Source: Actinacidiphila alni
Lineage (GTDB): Bacteria; Actinomycetota; Actinomycetes; Streptomycetales; Streptomycetaceae
Direction of reading: 5' to 3'
DNA length: 64,000 nt
NCBI RefSeq assembly: GCF_900112845.1
Contig: NZ_FONG01000008.1
Location: 1-64,000 of the forward strand
The position numbers and the translations under genes are program-made. Positions within the stretch are counted from its first letter, which is position 1, and every line of letters starts with the position of its first letter. The notes under the pieces are model-generated. The model was not told the DNA's origin, made no database searches, and saw only the letters and a list, made by a program, of their open reading frames with translations. Below are positions 62,107-64,000 of the stretch, piece after piece.

Positions 62107-63042
62107 GTGGAGCGGCACGAGATAGAGACCTTCCTGGCGCTGTACGAAGAGCTGCACTTCGGCCGCACCGCCGACCGGCTGGGCCTGTCCGGCGGCCGGG
62201 TCTCACAGATCGTCAAGACGATCGAGCGCAGGATCGGCGCCGAGCTGTTCGTCCGCACCAGCCGCCGCGTGGAGCCCACGGAACTCGGCCGCGGCCTCTA
62301 CCACGACCTGCACCCGCACCACCTCGCCATCCTGGAGGCGGTGGCCCGCGCCCGGCGCGCCGCCCGCGGCGACCGCCGTACCCTCACCCTCGGCTACCAC
62401 GGCGCGTACATGGGCCGGATCGCGCACCGCGCCGCGACGCTGCTCGCCGACGCCCGCCCCGACCTCGACCTGCGGCTGACCGAGGTCCGGCTCGGCGATT
62501 TCGTGGAGCCGCTGCGTACGGGTCAGGCCGACGCCCTGCTGGCGCCGCTCCCGGTCGAGGAGCCCGACATCGCGGTCGGGCCGGTGGTGCGGCGCACCGC
62601 CACGTACGCGGCGCTGGCGGCGGGCGATCCGCTGGCCCGGCGCGAGACGCTGTCGCTGGAGGATCTGGCGGACCGCCGCTTCCCCGCGCCGCCCGGTTCG
62701 GTCCCCGCCTACCTCTGGGACCACCACCTGCCGCGGACGAGCCCGTCCGGCCGCCCGATCCCCCGCACCGGGTCGGGCTTCGCGACCTACGCGGAGATGC
62801 TGGCGATGGTCGCGGAGGGCACCGTCGTGACGGTCGGGGACAGTCAGCTGCCGGATTACTACGGGCGCCCCGACGTGGTCTACCGCCTCCTGACCGACGC
62901 GCCGCCGCTGACCCACGGTCTGGTGCACCGGCGCGGCACGGACGGTGAGGACCACCGCGCCCTGGCGCGGGCGGTCGTGGAGGCCGCCGCCCGGCTGGAG
63001 CTGGAGGACTCCGCCGACATGAAGGACGGGGTCCCGGCGTAG
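62107..63042 (+). CDS. LysR-family transcription regulator
   Basis: This 311-aa protein has an N-terminal winged helix (IETFLALYEELHFGRTADRLGLSGGRVSQIVKTIERRIGAELFVRTSRRVEPTELG). The C-terminal effector-binding domain includes LRLTEVRLGDFVEPLRTGQADALLAPLPV. Start GTG 62107. It is divergent from the epimerase/dehydratase gene and probably controls it. The effector is unknown. Confidence 0.94.
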   Translation: MERHEIETFLALYEELHFGRTADRLGLSGGRVSQIVKTIERRIGAELFVRTSRRVEPTELGRGLYHDLHPHHLAILEAVARARRAARGDRRTLTLGYHGAYMGRIAHRAATLLADARPDLDLRLTEVRLGDFVEPLRTGQADALLAPLPVEEPDIAVGPVVRRTATYAALAAGDPLARRETLSLEDLADRRFPAPPGSVPAYLWDHHLPRTSPSGRPIPRTGSGFATYAEMLAMVAEGTVVTVGDSQLPDYYGRPDVVYRLLTDAPPLTHGLVHRRGTDGEDHRALARAVVEAAARLELEDSADMKDGVPA

Positions 63043-63081
63043 CCCACGCCTCCCCGAGCACACAAACCCGAGCACACGAAA

Positions 63082-63118
63082 GGGGCCGGGCAGGTGCGCG
63101 ATGCGCCTGCCCGGCCCC
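63082..63118. terminator. Terminator between LysR and MMPL genes
   Basis: GGGGCCGGGCAGG (63082-63094) and CCTGCCCGGCCCC (63106-63118) form a 13-bp stem, extended by pairing inside the loop. It lies between the convergent LysR (plus) and MMPL (minus) stops. Confidence 0.85.
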
Positions 63119-63165
63119 CGTGTCGTACCGGGAACCCCCGCCGGAAATGCCGGGGGAAGGATTCC

Positions 63166-64000
63166 TCAGCGGCGTCCGGACTCGTCCAGCTCCCGCTCGG
63201 ACGAGCCGGGACCGCCGGGGCCGCCCGGGCCGAGCGGCTTGGCGTGGCCGCGGTCCGCGTGGCCGGGCCACCAGGCGGCGTGCCCGATCAGCGCGGTGAG
63301 GCTGGGCGTGAAGAACATCGCCATGACGAAGGCCGCCACGATGATGCCGAAGGCGACCGTGAAGCCCATCTGGGTCAGGAAGTCGTTGCCCGAGAGCATC
63401 AGCGTGGCGAAGGTCGCCGCCAGGATGAAGCCGGCCGCGCCGATCGTCGGACCCGCGTGCTTGAGGGCTTCGCTGGCCGCCTCGCGCGGCTCGCGGCCCT
63501 CCTGGGCCTCTTCCCTGAGCCGGGCGATCATCAGGATGTTGTAGTCGGTGCCGATGGCGACGACGAACAGATACATGATGATCGGCAGCAGGAAGATCAG
63601 GCCGTCGCCGCGGCCGAAGATCCACACCGTGGTGCCGAGCGTCGCGCCGAAGCCGAGGCCGACGGACGCGATGAGGTACCAGGGCGCGACGACGCTGCGC
63701 AGCAGCAGGCCCAGGATGATCATGATGAGCACCGCGGCCACCGGGAAGACGGTGCGGTAGTCGTGGTTCACGGCCGCGTTGATGTCCTTGAAGACCGACG
63801 ACGAACCGCCGACCAGGGCCTCGGTGCCGGGCGGCGCCGCGTCGTGCGCGACCGTACGGACGTCGCCGACCGTCTTGATCGCCTTGTCGCTGGCCGCCTC
63901 GTACTTCAGCGTGACGGTGAAGTCCGCGGTGGTGCCCGCCTTGTTGACGTCGTTCGCCTTGTCGAAGTCGACGCTGCCGACCCCGTCGACGCCGCGCAGC
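63166..64000 (-). CDS. MMPL-family transporter, C-terminal part (partial)
   Basis: This is the last 277 or so residues of a large RND/MMPL-type membrane transporter whose start lies outside the window. Visible: an extracytoplasmic stretch (GVGSVDFDKANDVNKAGTTADF) and five hydrophobic segments starting VFPVAAVLIMIILGLLLRSVVAP. Then come the conserved FVVAIGTDYNILMIARLREE and FTVAFGIIVAAFVMAMFFTPSLTALIG, and a Gly/Pro-rich tail. Members export lipids or small molecules. The open frame continues to the window edge. Confidence 0.93.
   Translation of the reverse strand, partial: LRGVDGVGSVDFDKANDVNKAGTTADFTVTLKYEAASDKAIKTVGDVRTVAHDAAPPGTEALVGGSSSVFKDINAAVNHDYRTVFPVAAVLIMIILGLLLRSVVAPWYLIASVGLGFGATLGTTVWIFGRGDGLIFLLPIIMYLFVVAIGTDYNILMIARLREEAQEGREPREAASEALKHAGPTIGAAGFILAATFATLMLSGNDFLTQMGFTVAFGIIVAAFVMAMFFTPSLTALIGHAAWWPGHADRGHAKPLGPGGPGGPGSSERELDESGRR

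Overview
The window comes from a high-GC filamentous actinomycete, almost certainly Streptomyces or a close relative. The evidence is the strong G/C third-position bias, frequent GTG and TTG starts, a WhiB protein nearly identical to the sporulation regulator, an F420 biosynthesis pair, a SigB-family partner-switching module, and a gene order matching the S. coelicolor chromosome around whiB as I remember it. From memory, the mycobacterial manA-manB-whiB2-fbiAB-manC-LCP-fadE25-purEK block is also recognisable. The window looks like core chromosome. I saw no insertion sequence, prophage, CRISPR array or tRNA.

Layout. (a) 1-563: 5' end and leader of an rRNA operon on the minus strand. (b) 0.56-14.9 kb, mostly minus: an unknown protein, ahcY, a cation efflux protein, manA, a SIS protein, a 59-aa Trm112-like protein, manB and DUF3499. 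A divergent metallopeptidase follows, then a DUF5719 protein coupled to a 1289-aa membrane glycosyltransferase. (c) 15-18.9 kb: whiB, a long regulatory gap holding a cysteine-rich leader peptide before cysteine dioxygenase, then fbiA-fbiB (coenzyme F420). (d) 19.2-37.9 kb: DNA glycosylase, manC, a TIGR03089 protein, and six LytR-CpsA-Psr (LCP) proteins interleaved with a glycosyltransferase, a thioesterase, an LAXTG surface protein, an acyl-CoA dehydrogenase and a UDP-glucose dehydrogenase. (e) 37.9-48.1 kb: CGNR/VOC pair, membrane protein, dipeptidase, purE-purK, GtrA protein, OmpR-type two-component system, AhpD-like protein and MocR regulator. (f) 48.2-51.4 kb: a hydroxymethylbilane synthase paralogue and the PrsI/ArsI/SigI-like switch. 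(g) 51.5-57.1 kb: a histidine-utilisation operon hutU-(M20)-hutF-hutI. (h) 57.2-64 kb: PLP decarboxylase-like protein, membrane proteins, RpiR and LysR regulators, an epimerase and a truncated MMPL transporter.

How the genes work together. ManA, ManB and ManC make GDP-mannose. The glycosyltransferases, UDP-glucose dehydrogenase and LCP ligases would build and attach cell-wall glycopolymers, and WhiB links the region to development. The hut operon degrades histidine to formylglutamate, and its M20 hydrolase may supply the missing last step. SigI and its two partners form a complete stress switch, with a SigB-type promoter candidate upstream of the anti-sigma gene.

The best candidate for something under-described is at 15849-15947. 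It is a 32-codon ORF ending in a Cys-rich tail, with rare TGT codons, a -35 hexamer at the right distance for leaderless translation, and cysteine dioxygenase 73 bp downstream. It looks like a cysteine-responsive attenuator.
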